Notes: a model not told the origin generated them from the sequence alone. A stretch of 64,000 nucleotides of DNA from DATAMF01 sp964472565 (GCA_964472565.1 CAYYNB010000004.1:25646-89645), one strand, 5' to 3'; positions 25,990 to 34,614 are shown, numbered from the stretch's first letter. Program-made: numbers and translations.

Positions 25990-28020
25990 TTATCCATTGA
26001 TCAGAGACACCAATTCCTTTTCAAGTTCCGGTACAGCCACGACGATAAGACGGTCCCCGGCTTTGATAGTGGTTTCACCATGAGGTACGATCAGTCTTCC
26101 GTCACGGCGCACGGATGCTACGATGCTGTCCGAAGGCCAGGGAATATCCCGAATTCGTTGACTTATGACAGAAGACTGATCGGTGACGGACACTTCAAAA
26201 ACATGGGCGTTGGTCAGGCTGTTCAAACGAATCTGTTCTACAAGGTATTGGTGCTCGCGTTTCCGTGAGATGCCCAGATTGTAGGCCTGCACCAGATCGT
26301 GCCGCCGCAGAATGCCGACAAGCTCTCTCGTTCCTGGTTTTACGACTGGCAGCCGCCCGATACTGCGTTTTCCCATCAGGCGAATAGCTTTCCACAACAC
26401 ATCATCCGGGGTAGCAGTGATGACGTCTTGCGTACAAATATCGGCGACGCACTGATTTCGAGAGTGTCCGGCTTCATACGCTCGTTGGAGATCGGTCAGC
26501 GTAACAATGCCCACAAGCTGCCCTTCGATATTGATCACACATAATGACCGGGTATTATGGGCGCGAAATTGATCCCGCAGTTCCTGCAAGGATGCAGTTT
26601 CGGCAATGGTCGGCGCAGGTGTCGTCATGGCTTCGGCAACGGTGACACTCTGCATGATGTCCACATCGTGTCCGTGCTGTAAATGTATTCCCTTTCGCAG
26701 CAGACCCAGGACATAAATACCCGATGGTTCAAATCGCTCGGCCACCCAGATACACACAACGGTGGTCAGCATAATCGGCAGGATGAGCCGATAATCATTG
26801 GTTAGCTCAAACACAAGCAAAATGGCCGTGATGGGAGCATGGACCACCCCAGCCATCACCGCCGCCATCCCGGCGATAGCATAAGCCTGTGGATCGCCAG
26901 TGATATGAGTGGGGCCAATCTCGTGGATCAGGCGGCCAAATGCGCCGCCAAACATCGTGCCCACAAACAGACTTGGGGCAAAAATTCCTCCCTGAAAACC
27001 TCCGGCCAGGCTCACCGGTGTCATCAGGAGTTTGGTTGTCCCGATCAACAGCAGCAGACCAAAGGTGAATTCTACATCTTTTCCGCTCAGAACTTCCGCC
27101 ATCGTTTCTCGCCCGGCCCCCATGATTTCTGGCACAAAAAGGGCTGCGATGCCGACCAGCACGCCGGCGAATGCTGTTTTCATGGGGCGCGACAGGGAAA
27201 TATGGTTATGCCAGAAATCGTGCTGCCAGTATACGGCGCGGGTGAAAAGAGCCGCCACGGGTCCCAACAAAAGGCCAAGCAGCACATAAAACGGAATTTC
27301 AAGCGGATTACCCAGCGTATAGGTCAGTATTCCGATTTCAGGTTCTGTGCCGGCGATGGCCTGGGTAAAAACAGATGAGGTCACTGCCGACAGAACAACC
27401 ACCCCAAAAGAGCTGGTGACAAACTCGCCATTGAGGATCACTTCAAGCGCAAAAAACACCCCGGCCAGCGGTGCGCGAAACGCCGCCGCAATCGCGCTGG
27501 CTGCACCTGCTGCCACCAGCAGTTGAATACGTTCTTCAGAGAGCCGGAGGTACTGGCCGAAGAATGAACCAAGATTAGCCCCGATCTGTACGCTGGGGTC
27601 TTCGGGGCCAACTGAAGCGCCTGCCCCTAACGAGAGCGCCGCCGCCAGCGCCTTGAACGGCATTCGACGGTAGCGCAATCGCCCGCCGCCCATCGCCACC
27701 GCTTCGATAATACCCGCCACCCCATGATGCCGTTCTTCTCCTACAAACCGCTGCATGAGAGCGCCCACGATCCAGCCCACCAGTGCAAGAGTTATGACAA
27801 TGCCCCAGGATCCAAACCATTGTTCCAGAATATTTTGAGCGACATCAGTTTTAAAAAGATGAGTGAACTGCTCGACCGCTGTTGTGAAAATCCAGATTCC
27901 GATGCCGCTGGTCAAACCTACGCTGACAGCCAGTGCCAGCAGGATCGCGCTTTCAGAAGAGTGAAAAGAGGAAGACGGTTTAAAACGCAGAACCATGTGG
28001 GGCAGATATGTTTTTTTCAT
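25990..28020 (-). CDS. ClC chloride channel/antiporter with CBS pair and RCK_C domain
   Basis: 676 aa from the ATG at 28020 (GGAGATC in front); a TTG at 28029 is less likely. The N-terminal about 430 residues form the ClC membrane domain with the family elements GASVGPEDPSVQIG, the long pore helix segment, and GGFQGGIFAPSLFVG. Two CBS domains follow (about 445-570), a ligand-sensing pair. The C-terminus (about 590-676) resembles the RCK_C/TrkA_C fold (TNAHVFEVSVTD..., RLIVVAVPELE). The full ClC-CBS-RCK_C architecture suggests nucleotide- or ion-gated chloride transport at the inner membrane. The glutamate in the GPEDP motif keeps the gating acid of ClC proteins. Confidence 0.88.
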   Translation of the reverse strand: MKKTYLPHMVLRFKPSSSFHSSESAILLALAVSVGLTSGIGIWIFTTAVEQFTHLFKTDVAQNILEQWFGSWGIVITLALVGWIVGALMQRFVGEERHHGVAGIIEAVAMGGGRLRYRRMPFKALAAALSLGAGASVGPEDPSVQIGANLGSFFGQYLRLSEERIQLLVAAGAASAIAAAFRAPLAGVFFALEVILNGEFVTSSFGVVVLSAVTSSVFTQAIAGTEPEIGILTYTLGNPLEIPFYVLLGLLLGPVAALFTRAVYWQHDFWHNHISLSRPMKTAFAGVLVGIAALFVPEIMGAGRETMAEVLSGKDVEFTFGLLLLIGTTKLLMTPVSLAGGFQGGIFAPSLFVGTMFGGAFGRLIHEIGPTHITGDPQAYAIAGMAAVMAGVVHAPITAILLVFELTNDYRLILPIMLTTVVCIWVAERFEPSGIYVLGLLRKGIHLQHGHDVDIMQSVTVAEAMTTPAPTIAETASLQELRDQFRAHNTRSLCVINIEGQLVGIVTLTDLQRAYEAGHSRNQCVADICTQDVITATPDDVLWKAIRLMGKRSIGRLPVVKPGTRELVGILRRHDLVQAYNLGISRKREHQYLVEQIRLNSLTNAHVFEVSVTDQSSVISQRIRDIPWPSDSIVASVRRDGRLIVPHGETTIKAGDRLIVVAVPELEKELVSLING

Positions 28021-28093
28021 GATCTCCAAAAGCTCAGACTACCGAACAGGTCTGATACTATAACACGTTGCTGCGGAATGGGGACGATTTATA

Positions 28094-28128
28094 GAGACAG
28101 CTCGGGTGGTTAAGTTAAGAGCTGTCTC
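28094..28128 (-). terminator. hairpin downstream of the WD40 gene
   Basis: GAGACAGCTC / GAGCTGTCTC perfect 10-bp stem, 15-nt loop, about 30 nt after the stop of the WD40 gene and upstream of the ClC gene. The T-run is weak (TATAAAT). Confidence 0.5.
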
Positions 28129-28157
28129 CTATCAAATCCGACTTGCTTTCCGATCGG

Positions 28158-29666
28158 CTACGGCAGACCGTACACGCGCGCCGTATAATCTTTACCCGCT
28201 GTCGCGATCAGGGTTTGATCGGGGCTGAAGACCGCGCCGTTTAACCAATCGTTGCTGGCGAAAAAAGCGCCAAGTTCGCCAGTGGCGACATTGAATACAC
28301 ACAATCCTTCACTCGCCGCCACTGCCAGCAGCGTGCTGTCAGGGCTGAACGTGAAATTGACCAACGAACCGTTGCAATCAGTCAGCCGTCGAACCTCGCT
28401 GCCGCTGGCCGCATTGAGCAGAATGACATCAAAACCATCGGTGGTGGCGAGCAGGTTGCCATCCGGCGCGTAAGCCAGCATGGTATCATTTGTCAGGCCG
28501 GTGGATGTCACGTTCGACACAGGAACGGTGAAGTTCAACTGCTGATGGTTAGTGGTATCCCACAACCAGACATTTTCATCCCAATCCGCAATGGCTAACC
28601 GGGTGCTGTCAGGGCTGAATGCGGCTGCACTGATATAGTTGGTATGCCCAACCGTGCTCATCATTTCCGATCCCGAAGCCGCATCCCAAAGCTGGACAGC
28701 GTGTAAAGAACTGGCCGTGACAAGCTGCGAACCATCGGGACTGAATGCGAGATCAACTATATCGCCGTTTTGGGGGCCGATAACACTCTGGATGGTTTTG
28801 CTGGATACGTTCCAATAAACGATTTTGCCATCCGCATACCCACTGGCAAGCAGGGTTCCATCCGGGCTGAAGGCCACCGAATAGGCTTCGTCAAGCGGCT
28901 GTTCGTCACTGCCCGCCAACGCGATCACTTCGCTGCCGCTGGCTGTATCCCACAGCCGGATGGTGGAGTCGTAACTGGCACTGGCAAGCAGCGCTCCGTC
29001 CGGGCTAAAGGCCAGGTCATACACATAACCTGTGTGACCACTGAGCACAGCGACCTCACTCGAATCAGCAACGCGCCACAGATGCACCTGATAATCGGAT
29101 GTGCCGCCCGCGATCAACGATCCATCGGGGCTGAAGACAACGGATGCATTACTCTGCATCGTGGCTGTAATCCGGCTTTGTTCGGCTCCGGCAGCAATAT
29201 TCCAGATCATGATTCCATCGTAACCAAGATTAAACGCCAGCAGACTACCATCCGGGCTGAAGGCGAGCGCTTCGCTAGTCCGATTCAGTTCCGTAGATGC
29301 GTTCAGCGTGTGCGAGGCCACATCCCAGACCTGCATCCCAGCTTCGGCGGTCACAACCAGTGTGGCCCCATCAGGCGAAAATGCTATCGATTCGGCAATA
29401 CCTTGTGTATCGAGCAGCGGCGGTTCAGTCTCCGTATTCAGTGCCGACGCTTGATAAAGCCACACCCCCACCGTACCGGCGACAGCAACCGTTTGCCCAT
29501 CGGGTGAAAAAGCGACATGTTCAGTTGAGCCGCGCCCCAAACGAATGAGTTCAACCATCTGGTTCACATTGTCTGTCGTAATAACCGAACGTTCCCCTTG
29601 AGCGGAAACGGGCAAAAGCGTACTTACCAGCATCAGAATGATGCAGCTTATCCATACTTTTTTCAT
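28158..29666 (-). CDS. secreted WD40-repeat protein
   Basis: 502 aa. A signal peptide at residues 1-23 (MKKVWISCIILMLVSTLLPVSAQ) follows an AGGAGGATGAGCC ribosome site. About ten WD40-type units follow, each with SPDG / VRLWD-like ends (GHTGYVYDLAFSPDGALLASASYDSTIRLWD is the best), about 42 residues apart. They would fold into one or two beta-propellers outside the membrane. WD40 propellers are interaction platforms; no catalytic part is seen. Neighbouring genes do not reveal its partner. Confidence 0.85.
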   Translation of the reverse strand: MKKVWISCIILMLVSTLLPVSAQGERSVITTDNVNQMVELIRLGRGSTEHVAFSPDGQTVAVAGTVGVWLYQASALNTETEPPLLDTQGIAESIAFSPDGATLVVTAEAGMQVWDVASHTLNASTELNRTSEALAFSPDGSLLAFNLGYDGIMIWNIAAGAEQSRITATMQSNASVVFSPDGSLIAGGTSDYQVHLWRVADSSEVAVLSGHTGYVYDLAFSPDGALLASASYDSTIRLWDTASGSEVIALAGSDEQPLDEAYSVAFSPDGTLLASGYADGKIVYWNVSSKTIQSVIGPQNGDIVDLAFSPDGSQLVTASSLHAVQLWDAASGSEMMSTVGHTNYISAAAFSPDSTRLAIADWDENVWLWDTTNHQQLNFTVPVSNVTSTGLTNDTMLAYAPDGNLLATTDGFDVILLNAASGSEVRRLTDCNGSLVNFTFSPDSTLLAVAASEGLCVFNVATGELGAFFASNDWLNGAVFSPDQTLIATAGKDYTARVYGLP

Positions 29667-29769
29667 GGCTCATCCTCCTATAGCGGTTCTTATACTTCGA
29701 CTATAGGGGAGAGACGTATCACCACTGTGACAAAAACGTGACAAAAATGCTGGCGAAAAAAACAGACTT

Positions 29770-31413
29770 TTAACGTGGCAGGAGTCGGTTGATCATGCTT
29801 TCGAGTGTGGTGTTTTGTGCCTGCGCCTGGATTTGGGCAACCATCTGCGGGGGGAGTTCCGCCTGAAGTGTTTCGATGAGAGGCGATACTTCGTCTTTAT
29901 CATCTTGCAGACTGGCCGGATGCTGGTAGACAAACCAGGCAATTTCAAGCGCCATGGCTGGCTGATCCGGCATCAGCAGGCGCACCATCGAGCGGAGGAT
30001 GCTCAATATTAATGGGACAGCTTCCATAGATACAGCCAGATCGAGCGCTTTAAAAAGATGTTCTCGCGCCCCGACCCTATCCTTAAGTTCCAGGGCCATA
30101 TTGCCCCATTCCTGGTGTAGATCGGTGATGATCCAGTTATCTCCACGCGCCAGCGCCTCGGCTAACCCTTCTGAGAAAAACTGTTCCGCTTCCTGGTAGC
30201 GCTTACGGGAACAGGCGATCTGCCCCAGACCGTTGAGCGCAGAGGCTACCAGCGGGCGATCAATGGCCCGGCACAGATCGATACTCTGCCAAAACCACTG
30301 TTCGGCCTCATCATCCTGGTGGGCCGTCAGGGCCAGATTCCCCAGCCGGAAAACAACCCCCGCGACATGATAAAGATTCTGCATAGCCTGATAAATTTCC
30401 AACGCAGCCCGAAAACGCTGTTTGCCGCGTTCATATTGCCCCGTGTACTGGTCTATCTCGCCCAATTTCAGATTGGCGGCAGCAATACCATCCTGGTTGC
30501 CGAGGCGCGTATGGACTTTGAGACTCTGCTGGAACCACGCCTCACCCTGCGCGAAATGCCCCGTGACAACCGCCACCGTACCCAGCATATTCGCGGTCTG
30601 CCCAATCCCTTCGAGGTGATTCAGATCGGTGTAAATCGCGTGGCTTTTGGAAAAATATTGTTCAGCCAGCCCAAAATCGCGCTGAGTGCCTGCCAGACTT
30701 CCCAGGCGAGACAGCACATGCGCTTCCCCCACCCGATCCCCCAACGCCTGATAGATCTGCAAGCTGCGACCAAGAAGGCTGTTAGATTCAGGAAAATCAT
30801 CTACCAGCAGCGCGAGATTTCCTAACGAGCACAACATATCAGCGATGCCGCGCTGATCTTTGAGTTGTTCATAAACGTTCAACCCGATTGTGCCGTGTTC
30901 ACGTGCTTCATCATAGGCGGACTGGCTGGCCCGAATTTCGCCTAAACGCTGATGCGCTTGGGCGATCCTGGCCCGATCATGTTTTGCTTCGGCGATTCCG
31001 AGAGCCTGGCAGAAACGGGTCGCGGCTTCATTTACATTCCCCGACAGCCAGTACGCTCTGCCGAGGTGAAGCAGGGTATCACATTCCACCTCTTGCCACC
31101 CGATCTGCCGCGCAGCAGGTAGAACCGACTCAAACCAGCGAATCCGATCTTCAACGGCATGGCGCAGATTGAGTAAATCGGCTCCGGCCTGTGTGAATTC
31201 GCAGCATAACCGGGCAGCTTGTTCATCCTCATCAAAACGTGCTGCCCATGTTTGCCCCTGTTCGATCTGAGGCCAGTCCTGATCAAATTTAACCAGGGAA
31301 TGCATGATCTGCTGGCCGCCTTTTTGATAGAGCGTACCTGCGATCTGAAGCTGTTTCAGATAATATAGAGCGTGGCTGCGGCGTGCAGCGTGTAATTCCT
31401 GAGCCGGGAACAT
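29770..31413 (-). CDS. TPR protein, probable C-terminal part of the BTAD/NB-ARC regulator
   Basis: 547 aa, almost entirely tetratricopeptide repeats (about ten units with patterns such as ALGIAEAKHDRARIAQAHQRLGEIRASQ and YEQLKDQRGIADMLCSLGNLALLVDD). The first residues (AQELHAARRSHALYYLKQLQIA) look like the helix that in SARP/NB-ARC/TPR proteins directly follows the winged-helix segment, so this reads as the missing C-terminal part of the gene upstream. It starts 5 nt after that gene's stop, in another frame. Either a two-gene split with coupled translation or a frameshift in the assembly explains it. No good ribosome site precedes the ATG at 31413. Confidence 0.8.
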   Translation of the reverse strand: MFPAQELHAARRSHALYYLKQLQIAGTLYQKGGQQIMHSLVKFDQDWPQIEQGQTWAARFDEDEQAARLCCEFTQAGADLLNLRHAVEDRIRWFESVLPAARQIGWQEVECDTLLHLGRAYWLSGNVNEAATRFCQALGIAEAKHDRARIAQAHQRLGEIRASQSAYDEAREHGTIGLNVYEQLKDQRGIADMLCSLGNLALLVDDFPESNSLLGRSLQIYQALGDRVGEAHVLSRLGSLAGTQRDFGLAEQYFSKSHAIYTDLNHLEGIGQTANMLGTVAVVTGHFAQGEAWFQQSLKVHTRLGNQDGIAAANLKLGEIDQYTGQYERGKQRFRAALEIYQAMQNLYHVAGVVFRLGNLALTAHQDDEAEQWFWQSIDLCRAIDRPLVASALNGLGQIACSRKRYQEAEQFFSEGLAEALARGDNWIITDLHQEWGNMALELKDRVGAREHLFKALDLAVSMEAVPLILSILRSMVRLLMPDQPAMALEIAWFVYQHPASLQDDKDEVSPLIETLQAELPPQMVAQIQAQAQNTTLESMINRLLPR

Positions 31414-31418
31414 GATCT

Positions 31419-33185
31419 TTACTCGCTAAACATGGATCGGGCGTGCATGACCAACAAGGCATGAATCTGGAAGCGCCCCGCGTTGACCGGTTCGAGCAGG
31501 CCGCGCGCCACCAGGGCGCGTACGGTAGGGCGCGGATCAGGAATACGCCAGACAGCTTTCATCGCTTCCAGGTCAAAGGTAGCGGGTTTGGGCGCGAAAA
31601 CACCCAATAAGGCAAACCGCTTGCGGGTTTCCAGGTCCAGCCAATCGGTGCTGCGCTTCAGCAGCACTCTTACGGTGGGCAGCGTATTATCGCCCGACTC
31701 CACTCGATCTGAGGGAACTTCAGCATCTAATAAAGCCGCGCCTTCGCGCAGTTCTTGCAGCAGATCATGCACGCCCCAGCCCAAACTCATTTCAGCGTTC
31801 AACAGCCGCCCCGCCACCTGGATCGCCAGAGGTAATCCTTCTAACGCCCGAATCAGTTCAAAACTCTCCGCCTCATTTTGTTCAACGACCTGCGGAGCCA
31901 GCGTGTGCAGCAGTTCAACGGCCTTCGCTTCAGTGAGAATGGGAACCTTGTAGATATTTTCAGGCTTATCGGCCAGTTTTTGCGCCACATCATTCATGCG
32001 GGTCGTGATCACCCGCGCGCAGCCATAACCACCCACGTTGAATGGCACGGCATGAGGTGCTTCCCATACATCATCCACAATCAGCAGCACATGTTTGTCA
32101 CGCAGCACGGCGGCCAGCCGCTGAGAAAGGGCTTCCAACGTATCGAGCTTGTGAACATCGGTGATACCCAGGGCATGTGCCCAGTTCAGCAGTTCGGAAA
32201 ACAGATTGGGAGTTTCCCCTAATGAAGCAAACAACACACCATCTACGAAATGTTCATGCAGCCCGGCATTATGAGCCAGCATCGCCACGAGGGTGGTTTT
32301 GCCGATGCCCGGCCACCCCTGAATGACGGTTATGGGGGGTGGTCCGGCGGGGGCCAACAGACGGTTCTTTAAATCGTTAAGGGACTCTTCGCGCCCGATT
32401 GCGATTCTGGGCAGGGCGGGCAGTGTACCGTGTAGGGGGAGTTTTTCTTCCAGCAGAATCGGCTCGTTCTTTTTGACCGCCTCGTACAAGCGCACAATTT
32501 CGGCAGAAGGTACGATCCCCAGTTCTTCGCGTAATAATTCGGAATAGATCTCGAACTGTCGCAAAGCAGCGGCGCGTTGCCCGGTCGCCGCACACAGCCG
32601 CATAAACTGCCGCTGGGCCGGTTCGTGGAGCACGTCAATCATCAGCCAGCGGCGCACCGATTGGATTGCTTTTTCGTTTTCCTGGGCTGCAATTTGAAGC
32701 GCGACAAGTTGTTCAAGGGCGCTGATCAGCTTTTGTTGAAACACCTGCGTTTGTATCGCCTGCCAGTTGTCGAATTCAGCACTGTCTCTCAGGGTGAATC
32801 CGGCCATAAAGTTATCGCGGTAGATCGCGACCGCTTCGCTGAGGGTTTCCTGGGTAGGAGCAGCTGCGAGCAGTTTGTTAAAACGAGAAACATCAATCCA
32901 GAGCCGATCATCACGGCGCAGAGAAATCATGTCCCGATCGGTTTGAAGCCATTCGACAAGAGGCGTTTCATTGAGACTGGCAAGCGCCTGCCGTAACCCG
33001 GCACGTGCGCGTTTGCCATCACATTCCGGCCAAAACATCGCTGCCAACACTTCACGGCTGCTCGGCCATTCATTGACAGCCAGATAACACAATAAGGCGA
33101 GGGCCTTGCGGCGGCTTAGCTCAATGACCTTACCGTTATATTCCAGACGAGGCAGCCCTAACAACATCACTTTAAAGGTTGACAA
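31419..33185 (-). CDS. SARP/AfsR-like BTAD and NB-ARC regulator
   Basis: 588 aa. Residues 1-95 form a winged-helix DNA-binding domain of SARP type (VMLLGLPRLEYNGKVIELSRRKALALLCYLA). Residues about 95-240 form the bacterial transcriptional activator domain (IDVSRFNKLL..., ALRQFEIYSELLREELGIVPSAE). The NB-ARC ATPase follows from about 262: Walker A GWPGIGKTT (290-298), Walker B HVLLIVDDVW, and a GLPLAIQVAGRLL motif. The chain ends in a helical segment with IHALLVMHARSMFSE. The usual TPR tail is in the next gene (29770-31413). AfsR-like proteins activate secondary metabolism or stress genes in actinomycetes; the target here is unknown. Confidence 0.88.
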   Translation of the reverse strand: MSTFKVMLLGLPRLEYNGKVIELSRRKALALLCYLAVNEWPSSREVLAAMFWPECDGKRARAGLRQALASLNETPLVEWLQTDRDMISLRRDDRLWIDVSRFNKLLAAAPTQETLSEAVAIYRDNFMAGFTLRDSAEFDNWQAIQTQVFQQKLISALEQLVALQIAAQENEKAIQSVRRWLMIDVLHEPAQRQFMRLCAATGQRAAALRQFEIYSELLREELGIVPSAEIVRLYEAVKKNEPILLEEKLPLHGTLPALPRIAIGREESLNDLKNRLLAPAGPPPITVIQGWPGIGKTTLVAMLAHNAGLHEHFVDGVLFASLGETPNLFSELLNWAHALGITDVHKLDTLEALSQRLAAVLRDKHVLLIVDDVWEAPHAVPFNVGGYGCARVITTRMNDVAQKLADKPENIYKVPILTEAKAVELLHTLAPQVVEQNEAESFELIRALEGLPLAIQVAGRLLNAEMSLGWGVHDLLQELREGAALLDAEVPSDRVESGDNTLPTVRVLLKRSTDWLDLETRKRFALLGVFAPKPATFDLEAMKAVWRIPDPRPTVRALVARGLLEPVNAGRFQIHALLVMHARSMFSE

Positions 33186-33520
33186 GTTTCATTGCCTCAA
33201 TAACTTTGACACCAACTATATTTAAGCAATTGTGACGAGGATTATTATAGTCGATAACCAAACAACCGCTTTTAGGGGGAATCTCCGGCGGAAATAGGGG
33301 GAATTCTTAAGCTTATATTTTTGAGTGAACAATCCACTTGTGCAAAGCGGAAGCTTATATCCAAAGGCATCACCCGTGTTCTTATTTCAGGTGNNNNNNN
33401 NNNAGTTTGCCAGTGGTGTTTTTTAAGCGATTATCCACCGCCCCGCCTATGCTGGATTGATCCCGATGGTGCGCTTCTGCTACAGTGAGAGAAACAACAG
33501 AAATAGGAGGTTGTGAGGCC
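33186..33520. other. intergenic region with scaffold gap
   Basis: 335 bp holding the promoter side of the SARP gene (minus) and of the M23-like gene (plus). Ten Ns at 33394-33403 mark an assembly join of estimated size, so genes on the two sides may not be neighbours in the chromosome. No RNA or gene is seen. The only clear site is AGGAGG at 33505-33510 in front of the next ATG. Confidence 0.7.
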
Positions 33521-34087
33521 ATGAAGATTATCCTGATTATGGTCGTGATGCTGGCCGCAATGGTCGCACCCGTAGGCGCTCAGGGTCCGAAGGATTATCC
33601 GCCTATCGAGGGCTACTATTCACCCTGCCGCAACGGAACGCCAGCGGCGATCTTTAGCTGGCATGGCGTCAAGCAGGATGGGCTGCCTCCGGTTGATCTG
33701 GATCGGCGCTCGGTGGATTTTCTGTGCGCGGATAAAGAAGTTTATGCGCCATACAGCGGCGTCGTGTATGGTACAACGGGACGCTGGGGCGGCCTGATTC
33801 TGATTGATGATGCCGAACACGACGCCTGCATCAACTTTTTAGGCATGGTAACGTTTGAGGTCGGCGGTGGCGATGTGGTAGAGCTTGGGGATTTCCTGGG
33901 AACCTATAACTACCATATCCATATTGCGGTTACGGATGACACCTGCGAGACTTCCAACTGGTATGATTGGGATGCGCGCGATTTGGAACGCCCGGTGCTC
34001 TACCATGAATTGGGCGAGGTGGTGCCCTCGGATATTCTGGAACGGGATGCCTGGCCGTTTACGTCGGAGAATCCAGCGGGGAAGTAG
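33521..34087 (+). CDS. secreted protein with degenerate M23/LytM-like fold
   Basis: 188 aa from the ATG at 33521, supported by AGGAGG 10 nt upstream. A signal peptide covers about 1-21. The mature part follows the layout of M23 endopeptidases: a beta strand with DRRSVDFLC, then VYAPYSGVVYGTTGRWGGLILI, GDVVELGDFLGTY and the closing HIHIAV. The C-terminal H-x-H ligands remain, but the first motif (H-x-x-x-D in active enzymes) reads RRSVDF, so one zinc ligand is missing. Several cysteines (positions near 42, 68, 97, 133) may form disulfides. The protein is likely an inactive binding relative of LytM, perhaps at the cell wall. Confidence 0.7.
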   Translation: MKIILIMVVMLAAMVAPVGAQGPKDYPPIEGYYSPCRNGTPAAIFSWHGVKQDGLPPVDLDRRSVDFLCADKEVYAPYSGVVYGTTGRWGGLILIDDAEHDACINFLGMVTFEVGGGDVVELGDFLGTYNYHIHIAVTDDTCETSNWYDWDARDLERPVLYHELGEVVPSDILERDAWPFTSENPAGK

Positions 34088-34107
34088 GCATTATCAATTC
34101 CATAAAA

Positions 34108-34138
34108 CAAAGAACCAGCACTAATGGCTGGTTCTTTG
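34108..34138. terminator. bidirectional terminator between M23-like gene and tRNA
   Basis: Perfect 12-bp stem (CAAAGAACCAGC / GCTGGTTCTTTG), 7-nt loop. It is 20 nt after the M23-like stop and just beyond the 3' end of the converging tRNA, so it can serve both. Confidence 0.75.
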
Positions 34139-34144
34139 TGCTGA

Positions 34145-34184
34145 TGGGTCCAGCAGGATTCGAACCTGCGACCGACCGGTTATG
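34145..34184 (-). tRNA. tRNA-Ile(CAU), 3' exon
   Basis: 40 nt from C34 to A73; CCA is not encoded. Joined to the 5' exon at 34377-34409 it gives a complete 73-nt cloverleaf with 7-bp acceptor stem (GGGTCCA/TGGACCC), T-arm GCAGG-TTCGAAT-CCTGC and anticodon loop CTCATAA. The G1-C72 pair excludes initiator tRNA; the resemblance of the D, anticodon and variable parts to Escherichia coli ileX favours tRNA-Ile2, whose C34 would be modified to lysidine, over elongator tRNA-Met. Confidence 0.85.
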
Positions 34185-34376
34185 CATCCCACTACAGCTT
34201 GCGCTGCCCGATGAGGTTTGTGGGCTGGACTGTCCCTTCACCCCAAAATGGGGGCCTGCCATCCAGTCTCTACACCTTCCCCGCGCGGGGCTTGGCTCGG
34301 GATTACCAACCACAGGTAGGCTTCCCCGAATTTGACAGGTAAACACCAGAAGATTACTCTTCAGGCTGCCCGATTG
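34185..34376 (-). ncRNA. group I intron (IC3-like) in the tRNA anticodon loop
   Basis: 192 nt between U33 and C34 of the tRNA; it ends in G as group I introns do, and the 5' exon ends in U. The core matches the Azoarcus tRNA-Ile intron closely: GTCAAATTCGG (P3/P4 side), CCGAGCCAAGC, GAAGGTGTAGAGACTGG, GGTGAAGGGACAGTCCAG. P3 (CCTG/CAGG), P4 (TTCGGG/CCCGA), P7 (AGACTG/CAGTCC) and P8 (CCCC-loop-GGGG) can be drawn. No endonuclease ORF is inside. It is expected to self-splice with exogenous guanosine. Splice sites are inferred from the cloverleaf. Confidence 0.88.
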
Positions 34377-34409
34377 AGCCGGCTGCTCTAACCGCTGAGC
34401 TATGGACCC
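34377..34409 (-). tRNA. tRNA-Ile(CAU), 5' exon
   Basis: 33 nt, from G1 to U33: acceptor half, D-arm (AGCTCAGCGGTTAGAGC) and the 5' side of the anticodon stem (GCCGG). The mature tRNA is formed by removal of the intron at 34185-34376. The anticodon stem closes as GCCGG/CCGGT. Confidence 0.85.
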
Positions 34410-34432
34410 TTGGCTGTAAGTTTCTACAGAAA

Positions 34433-34453
34433 CGCCCAGATCGAGACTGGGCG
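34433..34453. terminator. hairpin between the two tRNA genes
   Basis: CGCCCAG / CTGGGCG, 7-bp perfect stem and 7-nt loop, between tRNA-Gly (upstream on the minus strand) and tRNA-Ile. It may terminate the tRNA-Gly transcript or be a processing site. Confidence 0.45.
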
Positions 34454-34465
34454 CTTGTGTAAAAG

Positions 34466-34536
34466 AGCGGGCAACGGGACTCGAACCCGTGACAACAGCT
34501 TGGAAGGCTGTTGTGTTACCGCTACACCATGCCCGC
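34466..34536 (-). tRNA. tRNA-Gly(UCC)
   Basis: 71 nt without encoded CCA. The acceptor stem is GCGGGCA/TGCCCGC, the anticodon loop CTTCCAA gives UCC in a stem ACAGC-like arm, and the T-arm is CGGG-TTCGAGT-CCCG. It reads glycine GGA/GGG codons. Confidence 0.9.
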
Positions 34537-34614
34537 GTTAATCACTAGTATCTTACACGAATCGGGCGCAGTTGACAATAGTGGTTTGGTGCATCCAGGG
34601 AGCATGTAAAAATT

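Noticed and set aside
34138..34335. 65-codon frame through the tRNA-Ile locus
   Set aside because: It reads through the tRNA exon and the structured intron in the antisense direction; RNA structure explains the sequence better.
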